Below, piece after piece: positions 8,394 through 17,438 of a stretch of 64,000 nucleotides of DNA. Location: contig JAEWOG010000092.1 of assembly GCA_023460975.1 (NCBI GenBank), positions 1-64,000 on the forward strand, written 5' to 3'. Within the stretch, counting starts at the first letter, position 1. Every line of letters begins with the position of its first letter. Under the pieces are notes generated by a model. It ran no database searches and was not told the DNA's origin. It saw only the letters and a program-made list of their open reading frames with translations. A program made the position numbers and the translations under genes. The DNA comes from Actinomycetes bacterium (lineage in GTDB: Bacteria; Actinomycetota; Actinomycetes; Propionibacteriales; Nocardioidaceae).

Positions 8394-9635
8394 TCAGCGT
8401 GTCGTGCTCCACTGCGTCACCGTGCGCAGGGGGGACCACCCCGTGAAACTGCCCACTGGCGCTGCGACCTCCACGCTGAGCCGAGTGAGCTCTCCGCCCA
8501 GCCGTCGATGGGCATCGGCGAGCAGGACTTCGGTCTCCAGCGTCACGCCGTGCACCACCAACCGGCCACCGGGTCGCAGCGCGTCGAGGCAGGCGTCCAG
8601 CACCCCCGCCCGGGTGGCACCGCCGCCGATGAAGATCGCATCCGGTGACTGCAGACCGGCCAGCGCGTCGGGGGCGCGCCCTTCGACGACGCACAGGTCG
8701 GGGACCCCGAGCCGTACGGCATTGCGGCCGATGCGGGCGGCGCGTTGCGGGTCCGCCTCCACCGCAGTCGTACGGCACGTGGGGTGGGCCCGCATCCATT
8801 CGATGCCGACCGATCCAGCGCCTGCGCCGACGTCCCACAGGTGTTGCCCGGGTGCAGGGGCCAGGCGAGCCAACGCGGAGGCCCGCAGGTCGCGCTTGGT
8901 GAGCTGGCCGTCGTGCTCGTACGCATCGTCGGGCAACCCGGCCACCCACGACGCCGGGTGCGTCGCGACCGTCGGGATCTCGATGGCCAGCACGTGCAGG
9001 GCGGGGACCGAGGACTCGGCATCCGCTGCCCACTCACGTGCGCTTCGGAGCTCACGGGACTCGTGCGCAGTCCCCAGGTCGCCGAGGACGCTCAGTGACG
9101 CGTCGTCCCACCCTGCCTGACACAGCAACGCGGCGACCACGCTCACGGAGTCGGCACCCGACGTGAGGGCCAGGACGCGACGCCCGGGAGCAAGTTCGCG
9201 AAGGACGCGCGCCTCGTGGCGGCCGACCAGGGTGACGACCACCGACTCCTCGGCGGACCAGCGCATCCGCGCCCGGGCCAGTGCGACGGACGACACCGCC
9301 GGAAGGATCTCGACGGCGTCGGCGCCGAGCTCACGGACCAGCGTCGAACCGACGCCGGAGACCAAAGGATCGCCCGATGCCAGCGCAACCACGCGTCGTC
9401 CGGTCAGCCCAGCGAGCAACTCACGCAACCCGGGCAGCAGCGGTGTGGGCCACACCCTCCGCTCCTGGCCCTCGACCTCCGGCATCAGAGCAAGGTGCCT
9501 GCGTCCGCCGAGGACCACGTCGGCGCTCCGCGCCACGTTCCAGGCGTCCTCGTCCAGACCGCCCGCGCCCACACCCACCACGATGACTGTCGGGGAAGTC
9601 TGGGCGGTGCCGCAGGGGCGCTGTGGAGTCGTCAC
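8394..9635 (-). CDS. cobL: Precorrin-6Y C5,15-methyltransferase (decarboxylating)
   Basis: A 413-residue two-domain enzyme. The N-terminal CbiE-like methylase has VIVVGVGAGGLDEDAWNVA and VALASGDPLVSGVGSTL (residues 1 to about 205). The C-terminal CbiT-like Rossmann methyltransferase has LTKRDLRASALARLAP, LWDVGAGAGSVGIEWMR and AIFIGGGATRAGVLD. It methylates precorrin-6B at C5 and C15 and removes the acetate carboxyl. It lies opposite the neighbouring cob operons, 45 bases downstream of a secreted beta-propeller gene. No riboswitch was seen before it. Confidence 0.95.
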   Translation of the reverse strand: MTTPQRPCGTAQTSPTVIVVGVGAGGLDEDAWNVARSADVVLGGRRHLALMPEVEGQERRVWPTPLLPGLRELLAGLTGRRVVALASGDPLVSGVGSTLVRELGADAVEILPAVSSVALARARMRWSAEESVVVTLVGRHEARVLRELAPGRRVLALTSGADSVSVVAALLCQAGWDDASLSVLGDLGTAHESRELRSAREWAADAESSVPALHVLAIEIPTVATHPASWVAGLPDDAYEHDGQLTKRDLRASALARLAPAPGQHLWDVGAGAGSVGIEWMRAHPTCRTTAVEADPQRAARIGRNAVRLGVPDLCVVEGRAPDALAGLQSPDAIFIGGGATRAGVLDACLDALRPGGRLVVHGVTLETEVLLADAHRRLGGELTRLSVEVAAPVGSFTGWSPLRTVTQWSTTR

Positions 9636-9680
9636 GTTGAAGGAGGGTAATCACCACCCCCGCGCCCCCGCGACGACCCC

Positions 9681-11015
9681 TCAGGGGCGACGGATCCTGA
9701 TCGTGGTGCGGCTCGTGGTGCCCGCCGAGGTCAGCAGCGCCGTTGCCTTGGTGACCTTGCGCGCAGCGAGGACGCGTACGCCGCGGCGGGTCAGCGTGAT
9801 CCTCACGGCGGCAGTCTTGCCGGGTGCCACCGAGAACTTCTTGCTCTTGCTGAGCATGACGGGCTTGCGCTTGGGGCTCTTGGACGACAGGCGCACGGTG
9901 CCCGTGCACGGGCCCGTCGCGGTCGAGGCGCAGGCAACCTTGAGCGTCACCGCGCGGCGCTTGACCCGCAGCGCCTTCTTGGCGCCGACCACCTTCGCCT
10001 GACCGGCGGCACCGGGCGGAACGCTGGACGACACGTTGGCCCACGCCGGCTCAGTGCCCTGGACGAGGCGGACAGGGGTGCCTCCGCGGGCGGGGGCCAC
10101 GTACAGCCACCCATCCCCGCCCTGCCACACGACGCGGCTGCTGTCCGGGGAGAAGGCCGGGCTGTAGCCGAGGCCGGGCATGGCGGCGACGCGCACACCC
10201 GTCGCCGCGTCGTAGACCACGACCGTGTCCGTGTCATTGGCCAGCGCGTCGTCGCCATCGTCGCCGCTGAGCACGGCGGCGACCAGCGTGCCGTCCGGAG
10301 ACCCTGCGGGGGAGTGGAAGGCCATGTCGAGGCCGGCCTGCGGGGAGAGCTCGTAGGCCCTGGGGGTGCACGCGGACTCATCGACCGCCGGAGTGTCGTA
10401 CGTGCACACGAAGTTGCGCTCGTTCACGTAGTTGCCGTTGCCGTCGACCCAGGTGCCTTCCTCGTCACCGACGCTGAGGAGCGCGCCGCCCAGGAAGCCG
10501 GTTCCATCGCCGCCCATGTGGCCCACGGGCGCGGCACCGGGCGCGGTGTAGAGCCTGTTGCCGCGGTAGATGACGTGCTGCAGGCAGCCGTCGTACGGAT
10601 AGCAGTAGACGTACTGGATCTCGGAGTAGAAGTGGCTGGTCGACACGGACGCGCCGTCCGGGGAGATCTGGACGTCGTTGAGCCCCCGCACGCTCTGCAC
10701 CCACACGTCTGGCAGGTTCGAGCCGTACGGGCCCACCACGACCGACGTGCCCACCTGGGCCGCGACCGTGCTCCCGTCCGCGGAGACGCTGGGCGAGCTG
10801 TACGCCCGCTGACCCTCGACTCCGTCCGTGGTCAACTGGGCCGCCTTGCCCGTGTCCGGGTCGACGGTGCACAGGTTGGCGCCGCAGACATACACGATCT
10901 GCCCCGACCCCGATCCCGGTGCCCGTTCCACCGGTGCCGCCGAGGCGCTCTGCCCCGGTGCCGTCAGCCCTGCCAGCGCGACCGCAGCCGCAACAACCCA
11001 CGTCTTCTTGCGCAT
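9681..11015 (-). CDS. Secreted WD40-like beta-propeller protein
   Basis: A 444-residue protein with a Sec signal peptide (MRKKTWVVAAAVALAG, cleavage likely after ASA near residue 27). TolB/PD40-type blades follow: IVYVCGANLCTVDPDTGKA, PSVSADGSTVAA, MAFHSPAGSPDGTLVAA and SPAFSPDSSRVVW, to about residue 330. The last 110 residues are Lys/Arg-rich beta-type sequence (LKVACASTATGPCTGTVRL), resembling tails of surface-exposed actinobacterial proteins. No catalytic motif is visible. It is codirectional with cobL just downstream and faces the second cobalamin riboswitch. A part in corrinoid handling is possible only by position; function is unknown. Confidence 0.75.
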   Translation of the reverse strand: MRKKTWVVAAAVALAGLTAPGQSASAAPVERAPGSGSGQIVYVCGANLCTVDPDTGKAAQLTTDGVEGQRAYSSPSVSADGSTVAAQVGTSVVVGPYGSNLPDVWVQSVRGLNDVQISPDGASVSTSHFYSEIQYVYCYPYDGCLQHVIYRGNRLYTAPGAAPVGHMGGDGTGFLGGALLSVGDEEGTWVDGNGNYVNERNFVCTYDTPAVDESACTPRAYELSPQAGLDMAFHSPAGSPDGTLVAAVLSGDDGDDALANDTDTVVVYDAATGVRVAAMPGLGYSPAFSPDSSRVVWQGGDGWLYVAPARGGTPVRLVQGTEPAWANVSSSVPPGAAGQAKVVGAKKALRVKRRAVTLKVACASTATGPCTGTVRLSSKSPKRKPVMLSKSKKFSVAPGKTAAVRITLTRRGVRVLAARKVTKATALLTSAGTTSRTTIRIRRP

Positions 11016-11118
11016 CCCGAGTCCCCCTTGGTGAGTGAGTCGACCCTATGCGCATGCGGCTCGAATGGCGAGGCCCGTCGAGGCCGTCGAATGCGCCGAT
11101 GTATCGTCACCGGCACGT

Positions 11119-11268
11119 GAGGTGCCCCTGAGACCCAGTCATCGGAAACGGTGAGGACGGACGACGGGGAGAATCTGGGAAGCCGGTGAGAGTCCGGCAC
11201 AGGCCCGCTGCGGTGAGTCGAGCATGCCACTGGGAGTGACTCGACACAGTCCGAAGACCGGCCTCGCG
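11119..11268 (+). promoter_or_regulatory. Cobalamin riboswitch 2 (long form) ahead of the chelatase operon
   Basis: The core reads GGGAAGCCGGTGAGAGTCCGG then CGCTGCGGTGAG, followed by the B12-box-like ATGCCACTGGG (11224-11234) and the 3' core CAGTCCGAAGACC. GAGGTGCC near 11120 can partly pair with GGCCTCGC near 11261. The first gene starts at 11308 with GGGAG just upstream. Confidence 0.92.
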
Positions 11269-11307
11269 CACACGCCACATCCATGGCCTACGAGCGGGAG
11301 CCTCACC

Positions 11308-13410
11308 GTGCCACTGACCTATCCATTTTCTGCCGTCGTCGGCTGCGAGTACGACCCGACGACCTCGTCCAGTCTCGATGAGATGGGGCTGGCCCTCGTC
11401 CTCGCGGCCGTCAGCCCTGAGATCGGCGGCGTCCTGATCAGGGGCGAGAAGGGGACCGCGAAGTCCACCACCGTGCGGGGGCTGGCCGAGGTCCTGCCGC
11501 CCATCAGGGTCCACGAGGGTGACCGGTTCTCCGTCGACCCCGACGACGTCACGAGCACCTCGCCGGACGCAGCCTTCGGCACGAGCCCCATCGTGGCCCG
11601 TCCGGTCCGGCTGGTGGAGTTGCCCGTCGGGGCGAGTGAGGATCGCGTCCTGGGATCACTCAACCTCGAGAGGGCGCTCACGTCGGGGGCCGTCGAGTTC
11701 GAGCCGGGGCTCCTCGCCCGCGCCCACCGCGGCGTGTTGTACGTGGACGAGGTGAACCTGCTTCACGACCACCTCGTGGATCTCCTGCTCGACGCCGCCG
11801 CCACCGGACAGGTCACCGTCGAGCGCGACGGGGTCTCGGTCGGCCACCGAGCGCGGTTCGTCCTCATCGGAACGATGAACCCCGAGGAAGGGGAACTGCG
11901 ACCGCAACTGCTCGACCGGTTCGGGCTCACCGTCTCGGTCGCGGCGCCTCGCGATCCCTCGCGTCGCGTCGAGGTCGTGCGGCGCCGGCTGGCATTCGAC
12001 GCGGACCCGGCCACGTTCGTGGGCTCGTACGCGTCCCGGCAGGCCGATCTGTCCGCACGCATCGGCGCCGCCCGCGAGCGACTCGAAGCTGTCGAGCTCA
12101 CCGATGCCGCGCTGATGACGATCGCTGAGGTCTGCGCCGCCTTTGACGTCGATGGACTGCGCGCCGACATCGTCACCGCCCGCACGGCGCTCGCCCATGC
12201 GGCGTGGCAGGGGCGCGCACACGTCACCAAGGCCGACATCAGGGTCGCTGCGCTGCTGGCTCTGCCGCACCGCCGGCGACGCAACCCCTTCGATGCCCCC
12301 GGGTTGGACGAGGACCTGTTGGACCAGGTGCTGGGCGACGACGACCTGCCCGATCCCCCGAACGGGGCCGCACCGAACGACCCCGATGACGCAGGCCCAC
12401 ACGGAGCGGGGGAGCCTGACAATCCAGGGGATGCGCCCGCAGCAGGGCCCGACATGTCAGGAGCTCCGGGCTCTGGCCCCGACTCCGGACTCAACTCTGA
12501 ACTCGACGGAGCCCCCGAGGGTGGGCCCCGGCGTGACGCGGCCGAGGCACACGACGCGGACCCAGAGCCCGCCACCGGAGCGCCCAGCCCCGCGGGAGGC
12601 ACGAGCGTTCACGTGGCTGAGCAGACGTACCAACCGCGGGTGTTCACCATCGATGGGGTCGGCCTCGGAGTTCCGGGGCGGCGGAGCAAGGGACTCGGCG
12701 AGACCGGACGCCGGGTGGCGGCCCGCCCCGGGCGCGCCTCGCTGCATGTCGTGGAGACGCTGCGGGCCGCGGCTGAACGCCATGCCGGACGTGCTCGCGC
12801 GGGCGAGCAGTTCACCATCCAGGCCAGCGACCTCCGTACGGCGGTGCGCGAGGGCAAGGAGGCGAACCTGCTGGTGTTCTGCGTGGACGCCTCCGGATCG
12901 ATGGCGGCGCGCCGACGCATGGTCCAGGTCAAGACGGCGATCCTGTCGCTGCTCACGGACGCGTATCGACGTCGGGACAAGGTGGCGCTGATCAGCTTCC
13001 GTGGTGACGGCGCGGACCTCACCCTGCCGCCCACCCGCTCGATCGACGTCGCCGCGGCGCTGCTGGACGACTTGCCGGCGGGCGGGCGCACTCCGCTCGC
13101 GGAAGCGCTGGTGACGGCGGGCAGCCTCGTACGACGCGAGCGACTCCGCGACCCGCGGTTGCGACCGCTCCTCGTCGTGGTGACAGACGGGCGCGCCACG
13201 GCTGGGTCCCACGCCGTGCCACGGTCCAGATCCGCCGCCGAACACGTGGCGTCCCTGGCCGTGCCCAGCGTGGTCATCGACTGCGAGGACGGTCCGATCC
13301 GGATGGGGCTCGCGCTGCGACTGGCCGCGCACCTGCGCGCCGAACACGTGCCCATGGCGCACGTCAGCGCCAGCGGTCTCGTCGACGTCGTCACGCGGCG
13401 GGTGGCGTGA
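11308..13410 (+). CDS. ChlI/ChlD-type chelatase AAA+ and VWA fusion, cobaltochelatase partner
   Basis: A 700-residue fusion of a magnesium-chelatase-type AAA+ ATPase (Walker A GEKGTAKST near 47-55, Walker B VLYVDEVNLL near 150) and a von Willebrand A domain whose MIDAS motif DASGSM starts at residue 527. An acidic Pro/Gly/Asp linker (about 350-430) joins them. It follows a B12 riboswitch and precedes cobO, and the window has cobN but no classical cobS/cobT cobaltochelatase genes. I infer it is the ATPase/co-chelatase that powers CobN for cobalt insertion into hydrogenobyrinate a,c-diamide. The GTG at 11308 is chosen because GGGAG sits eight bases upstream. Confidence 0.88.
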   Translation: MPLTYPFSAVVGCEYDPTTSSSLDEMGLALVLAAVSPEIGGVLIRGEKGTAKSTTVRGLAEVLPPIRVHEGDRFSVDPDDVTSTSPDAAFGTSPIVARPVRLVELPVGASEDRVLGSLNLERALTSGAVEFEPGLLARAHRGVLYVDEVNLLHDHLVDLLLDAAATGQVTVERDGVSVGHRARFVLIGTMNPEEGELRPQLLDRFGLTVSVAAPRDPSRRVEVVRRRLAFDADPATFVGSYASRQADLSARIGAARERLEAVELTDAALMTIAEVCAAFDVDGLRADIVTARTALAHAAWQGRAHVTKADIRVAALLALPHRRRRNPFDAPGLDEDLLDQVLGDDDLPDPPNGAAPNDPDDAGPHGAGEPDNPGDAPAAGPDMSGAPGSGPDSGLNSELDGAPEGGPRRDAAEAHDADPEPATGAPSPAGGTSVHVAEQTYQPRVFTIDGVGLGVPGRRSKGLGETGRRVAARPGRASLHVVETLRAAAERHAGRARAGEQFTIQASDLRTAVREGKEANLLVFCVDASGSMAARRRMVQVKTAILSLLTDAYRRRDKVALISFRGDGADLTLPPTRSIDVAAALLDDLPAGGRTPLAEALVTAGSLVRRERLRDPRLRPLLVVVTDGRATAGSHAVPRSRSAAEHVASLAVPSVVIDCEDGPIRMGLALRLAAHLRAEHVPMAHVSASGLVDVVTRRVA

Positions 13411-13451
13411 TGAGCACGGCGCGCGGCCCGGTCATGGAAGAGGTCAACTGA
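13410..13451 (+). CDS. 13-residue coupling ORF between the chelatase and cobO
   Basis: MSTARGPVMEEVN is encoded by a 14-codon frame whose ATG shares its A with the chelatase stop (TGATG) and whose TGA shares its A with the ATG of cobO (TGATG). GGAAGAGG inside it can serve as the cobO ribosome site. It may be a translated bridge that hands ribosomes from one gene to the next rather than a functional peptide. It could also be chance. Confidence 0.4.
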   Translation: MSTARGPVMEEVN

Positions 13452-14065
13452 TGCCGCAGGGACAGCCACTGACCGTGCCCGACGACGGTCTGACGACCCG
13501 CCAGAGGCGCAACCGCCCCCTCCTGATGGTGCACACCGGAGACGGGAAGGGGAAGTCGACTGCGGCGTTCGGGCTGGCCATCCGCGGCTGGAACCAGGGC
13601 TGGAACGTCGGCGTGTTCCAGTTCGTGAAGTCCGCCAAGTGGCGCATCGGCGAGCAGACCGTCCTCGAACGACTGGGCCGTCTCCACCAGGAGACCGGCG
13701 AGGGCGGGCCCGTCGAGTGGCACAAGATGGGCGCAGGCTGGTCGTGGACGAAGAAGCAGGGCGATGAGGACGACCACGCCCGGGCGGCGGCCGAAGGCTG
13801 GCAGGAGATCAAGCGGCGACTCGCGCAGCAGACACACGACCTGTACGTCCTGGACGAGTTCACCTATCCGATCGCGTGGGGATGGGTCGATCTCGACGAC
13901 GTCGTCACCACCCTGCGCGAGCGGCCCGGGCGACAGCATGTCGTCATCACCGGGCGACGGGCTGCTCCCGAGTTGCTCGAGGTCGCTGACCTCGTCACCG
14001 AGATGGCCAAGGTCAAGCACCCCATGGATGTGGGCCAGAAGGGCCAGCGGGGAATCGAATGGTGA
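13451..14065 (+). CDS. cobO: Cob(I)yrinic acid a,c-diamide adenosyltransferase
   Basis: A 204-residue CobA/CobO/BtuR-type P-loop adenosyltransferase. HTGDGKGKSTAAFGLAIR is the ATP-binding loop near residue 30, then FQFVKSAKW, WSWTKK, LYVLDEFTYPIAWGW (Walker B-like) and VVITGRRAAPELLEVAD, all in family order. It puts the 5'-deoxyadenosyl group on reduced cobalt. Length is typical. The start shares a base with the 13-residue ORF, and the end overlaps the cobB fusion gene by seven bases. Confidence 0.96.
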   Translation: MPQGQPLTVPDDGLTTRQRRNRPLLMVHTGDGKGKSTAAFGLAIRGWNQGWNVGVFQFVKSAKWRIGEQTVLERLGRLHQETGEGGPVEWHKMGAGWSWTKKQGDEDDHARAAAEGWQEIKRRLAQQTHDLYVLDEFTYPIAWGWVDLDDVVTTLRERPGRQHVVITGRRAAPELLEVADLVTEMAKVKHPMDVGQKGQRGIEW

Positions 14066-16479
14066 CCCCACTTCCGCGCCTGGTCATCGCCGCGCCCTCG
14101 ACTGGCCAGGGCAAGACGACCGTGGCCACCGGCCTGATGGCCGCACTGCGAGCGCGAGGCCTCACGGTCTCGGGCCACAAGGTGGGCCCGGACTACATCG
14201 ACCCCGGCTACCACGCCCTGGCCACGGGACGCCCCGGCAGGAACCTGGATCCGCACCTGGTGGGTCCCGAGCGGATCGTCCCACTCCTGGCGCACGGCGC
14301 TCGCGGAGCCGACATCGCGGTGATCGAAGGTGTCATGGGTTTGCACGACGGGCGGATCGGCACCGACGGCTTCTCCTCGACCGCGCACGTGGCCACACTG
14401 ACGCGCACGCCGGTCGTGCTCGTCGTCGACATCTCCCGCATGTCGCGCTCGGTGGGTGCGGTGGTGGCCGGCATGGCTGCGTACGACCCCGCCGTCGAGG
14501 TGGTCGGCGTGATCCTCAACCGGGCCTCCTCGCCGCGCAACATCGCCGAGGTCGAGCGCAGTGTCCGGCTGCCCGTCCTGGGCGTGCTCCCGACCAGTGA
14601 CGACCTGTCGGCACCCTCGCGGCACCTGGGGCTCGTACCCGCCGCAGAGCGTACCGAGTCAGTGGCCGCGGTCGCCTCCCTCGGGGAGTCAGTGGCTCGA
14701 CACATCGACCTCGACGCGGTGCTCGAGGTGGCCCGCCGCGCCCCGGACCTCACCGCCCCGGCGTGGACGCCCACCTCACAGGTGCGCCCCGTGCGGGGGG
14801 AACCGGTCGTGGCCGTAGCGGCCGGCCGCGCCTTCACGTTCTCCTACGCCGAAACCGACGAGCTGCTGCGCGCCGCAGGGTGCCGCGTCGAGTACTTCGA
14901 CCCACTCACGGACGACTCGTTGCCCGAGGGAACGCGCGCGCTCTTCCTCGGTGGCGGATTCCCCGAGGTGCACGTGCAGGAGCTCGCCCGCAATCGGGCG
15001 CTGCTGAGGCAGATCCGAGACGCCGTGGCGTCGGGTCTGCCCACGGTCGCGGAGTGTGCCGGCTTCCTGTACCTGCTCGACGAGCTCGACGGCTGCGCCA
15101 TGGCGGGCGTGATCAACACGGCTGCCGCGATGGGGGAGCGTCTCACCTTGCGCTACCCCCACGCAGTGGCCCCCGGGGACAGCCTGCTCTCCCGGGCCGG
15201 CGAGGCGGTCACGGGACACGAGTTCCACCGCACGGCGCTCACCGCGCCCGCCCGCGGTTGGCAGCCGGCGTGGGAGGTCGACGGAGAACTCATCGGGGTC
15301 GCGACGCCGACGCTTCACGCCTCCTATCTGCACACCCACTGGGCCGGACAGCCGACGATGGCGCAGCGGTTCGCCCAGGCTGCCGCGGCAGCGTCACCGG
15401 TCGCAGCGCCGCCACCCGTGCCAGCGCCGGTGGTGGTGGAGGCGGAGCCCACCGTGGCCCAGCCGTTGCTCCACCACGGCGACCGGGAGACCGGGCGCGG
15501 CCTCGTCGACTTCGCCGTCAACGTCTTCCCAGGCGATCGCCCGGCGTTCGTTGATGCCGCGCTCCAGGACGGTGTGCGACGCTCGACCGCCTACCCCGAC
15601 GCCGTACCCGCGCGGCGGGCCATTGCCGACCTGCACCGGCGGCGTACGGACGAGGTGCTCGTCACCGCGGGCGCTGCCGAAGCCTTCGAACTGATCGCCC
15701 GCTGGAAGGCTTGGCATCGCCCCGTGGTCGTGCATCCCCAGTTCACCGAGCCGCACGCCGCGCTCGAGCGTGCGGGGCATGAGGTGAGTGTGGTCCACTG
15801 CCGCGAGGAGGACGGCTTCCGGCTCGACCCGAGCGCGGTGCCAGACGACGCCGACCTCGTCATCGTGGGCAACCCCACGAACCCCACCGGCGTGCTGCAT
15901 CCGGCCGAGGCGATCCTGGCCCTGCGCCGGCCCAAGCGCGTCGTGGTCGTGGACGAGGCGTTCATGGACAGCGTGCAGGGGCAGGCCCACAGCCTCGCTG
16001 GCGATCGTCGCCGCGGGCTGCTGGTGGTACGCAGCCTCACCAAGCACTGGTCGATTCCGGGCATCCGGGCTGGATACGTGCTCGGCAACGAGCGGGCGAT
16101 CTCCGCGTTGGCGTCGCGGCAGGTGCCGTGGTCGGTGTCGTCGCCAGCGATCGCTGCGGCGATCGCGGTGACCAGCACCACGGCACGCGCTGAGAGCAGC
16201 CGCCGGGCCCAACTCATCGCCGCATGGCGCGAGGAGGCCACGCACCACCTGACGGCTCGGGGGTTTGAGGTCGTCCCGTCGCAGGCCTCCTTCGTGCTCG
16301 CGCGGCTGGGCGTGGGAGCACGCGAGGAGCTGCGCGCGCGGGGGATCGCCGTGCGGCGCGCCGACACGTTCCCCGGGCTGGGGGCCGCATGGGCGCGGAT
16401 CGCCGTACGACCGCCGGAGATCTCCGCGCACCTGTGGCGAGCACTCGACGACCTCGCCAACCCCGAGCGGGTCGCGTGA
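14059..16479 (+). CDS. cobB: CobB-CobC fusion: cobyrinate a,c-diamide synthase plus PLP decarboxylase-like domain
   Basis: An 806-residue two-part protein. The first half (to about 455) is CobB/CbiA: P-loop APSTGQGKTTVATGLMAAL, HKVGPDYIDPGYH, IEGVMGLHDG, and a class I glutaminase-like domain with Cys333 in AECAGFLYLLDEL and the closing YLHTHW. It amidates the a and c carboxylates of hydrogenobyrinate. After a Pro/Ala-rich linker, residues from about 470 form a fold-type I PLP domain like CobC/CobD threonine-phosphate decarboxylase: FAVNVFPGDRP, IVGNPTNPTGVLHP, VVVDEAFMDS, and Schiff-base Lys662 in SLTKHWSIPGIRAGY. The second half would supply aminopropanol phosphate or a CobC equivalent. Both catalytic sets are present. 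Confidence 0.93.
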   Translation: MVTPLPRLVIAAPSTGQGKTTVATGLMAALRARGLTVSGHKVGPDYIDPGYHALATGRPGRNLDPHLVGPERIVPLLAHGARGADIAVIEGVMGLHDGRIGTDGFSSTAHVATLTRTPVVLVVDISRMSRSVGAVVAGMAAYDPAVEVVGVILNRASSPRNIAEVERSVRLPVLGVLPTSDDLSAPSRHLGLVPAAERTESVAAVASLGESVARHIDLDAVLEVARRAPDLTAPAWTPTSQVRPVRGEPVVAVAAGRAFTFSYAETDELLRAAGCRVEYFDPLTDDSLPEGTRALFLGGGFPEVHVQELARNRALLRQIRDAVASGLPTVAECAGFLYLLDELDGCAMAGVINTAAAMGERLTLRYPHAVAPGDSLLSRAGEAVTGHEFHRTALTAPARGWQPAWEVDGELIGVATPTLHASYLHTHWAGQPTMAQRFAQAAAAASPVAAPPPVPAPVVVEAEPTVAQPLLHHGDRETGRGLVDFAVNVFPGDRPAFVDAALQDGVRRSTAYPDAVPARRAIADLHRRRTDEVLVTAGAAEAFELIARWKAWHRPVVVHPQFTEPHAALERAGHEVSVVHCREEDGFRLDPSAVPDDADLVIVGNPTNPTGVLHPAEAILALRRPKRVVVVDEAFMDSVQGQAHSLAGDRRRGLLVVRSLTKHWSIPGIRAGYVLGNERAISALASRQVPWSVSSPAIAAAIAVTSTTARAESSRRAQLIAAWREEATHHLTARGFEVVPSQASFVLARLGVGAREELRARGIAVRRADTFPGLGAAWARIAVRPPEISAHLWRALDDLANPERVA

Positions 16480-17438
16480 GGGTGAGCCGGGCCGCGGGAC
16501 TCGTCCTGGGATTCGTGGCAGACCGGGTGCTGGGGGACCCGCGACGTTGGCACCCGGTGGCGGGATTCGGCACCGTGGCGGCGTACGTCGAAGCCAGGGT
16601 GTACGCCGACAACCGCCTCGCCGGGGTCGCCCATGCAGCGCTGCTCGTGGGCGGGAGCGCCGCGCTCGGCGTGGCAGCGGAGGCGCTGACGCACCGCAGA
16701 CCCGTGTGGCACGCGGTGGTGACGGCGACCGCGACGTGGGCGGTGCTCGGGGGACGCAGCCTGGAGCGGGAGGCAGCGGCGGTGCACGCGTTGCTCGCGC
16801 GCGGAGACCTGCCCGCCGCACGCGTGCGCCTCACCCACCTCGTGGGGCGTGAGACGACCCACCTGTCGGCCGAGGAGGTGGCGCGCGCGGTGATCGAGTC
16901 CGTGGCGGAGAACACCAGCGACGCCGTGACCGCGCCGCTCGTGTGGGGCGCGATGGCGGGCGTCCCCGGACTGCTGGCCCACCGCGCAGCCAACACGCTC
17001 GACGCCATGGTCGGCCATCGCACGCCACGCCACGAGCGGTTCGGATGGGCCAGCGCCCGTCTGGACGACGTGATGGGGCTCCCGGGATCGCGGCTGGCGG
17101 GAGTCTGCCTTCTGGTCGCGGCGCCACGCAGGGCCCCGGCGGCGTGGCGTGCGTGGCGCTGCGACGCCGCGGGGCACCCGAGCCCCAACGGCGGTGTGGT
17201 CGAGTCCGCCTTTGCCGGGGCACTGGGCATCACGCTGGGGGGCACCAACACGTACGGCTCGCGGGTGGAGCGACGTCCCACCATGGGCGGGGGTCGTTCG
17301 GCTCGTGCCGGTGACATTGCGCGGACCACGCTCGTGGCCAGGCGCGTCGGGCTGGTTGCCCTCGCCTGCTCAGCTGGACTCGCTCTCGTTCCGTGGCTGC
17401 TTCCGTGGCTGCTTCCGCGGCCGACGAGGCAGGCGTAG
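16476..17438 (+). CDS. cobD: Adenosylcobinamide-phosphate synthase CobD/CbiB
   Basis: A 320-residue membrane protein of the CobD/CbiB family, which attaches the aminopropanol arm to adenosylcobyric acid. Family stretches: FVADRVLGDPRRWHPVAGFG, HLVGRETTHLSAEEVARAVIES with VAENTSDAVTAPLVWG, ANTLDAMVGHRTPRHERFGW, and HPSPNGGVVESAFAGALG. The GTG at 16476 overlaps the preceding stop (GTGA); a second GTG six bases on is equally possible. The last 69 bases overlap the convergent ferredoxin-like gene, and there a 12-base tandem repeat encodes PWLLPWLLP. Confidence 0.93.
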   Translation: MRVSRAAGLVLGFVADRVLGDPRRWHPVAGFGTVAAYVEARVYADNRLAGVAHAALLVGGSAALGVAAEALTHRRPVWHAVVTATATWAVLGGRSLEREAAAVHALLARGDLPAARVRLTHLVGRETTHLSAEEVARAVIESVAENTSDAVTAPLVWGAMAGVPGLLAHRAANTLDAMVGHRTPRHERFGWASARLDDVMGLPGSRLAGVCLLVAAPRRAPAAWRAWRCDAAGHPSPNGGVVESAFAGALGITLGGTNTYGSRVERRPTMGGGRSARAGDIARTTLVARRVGLVALACSAGLALVPWLLPWLLPRPTRQA

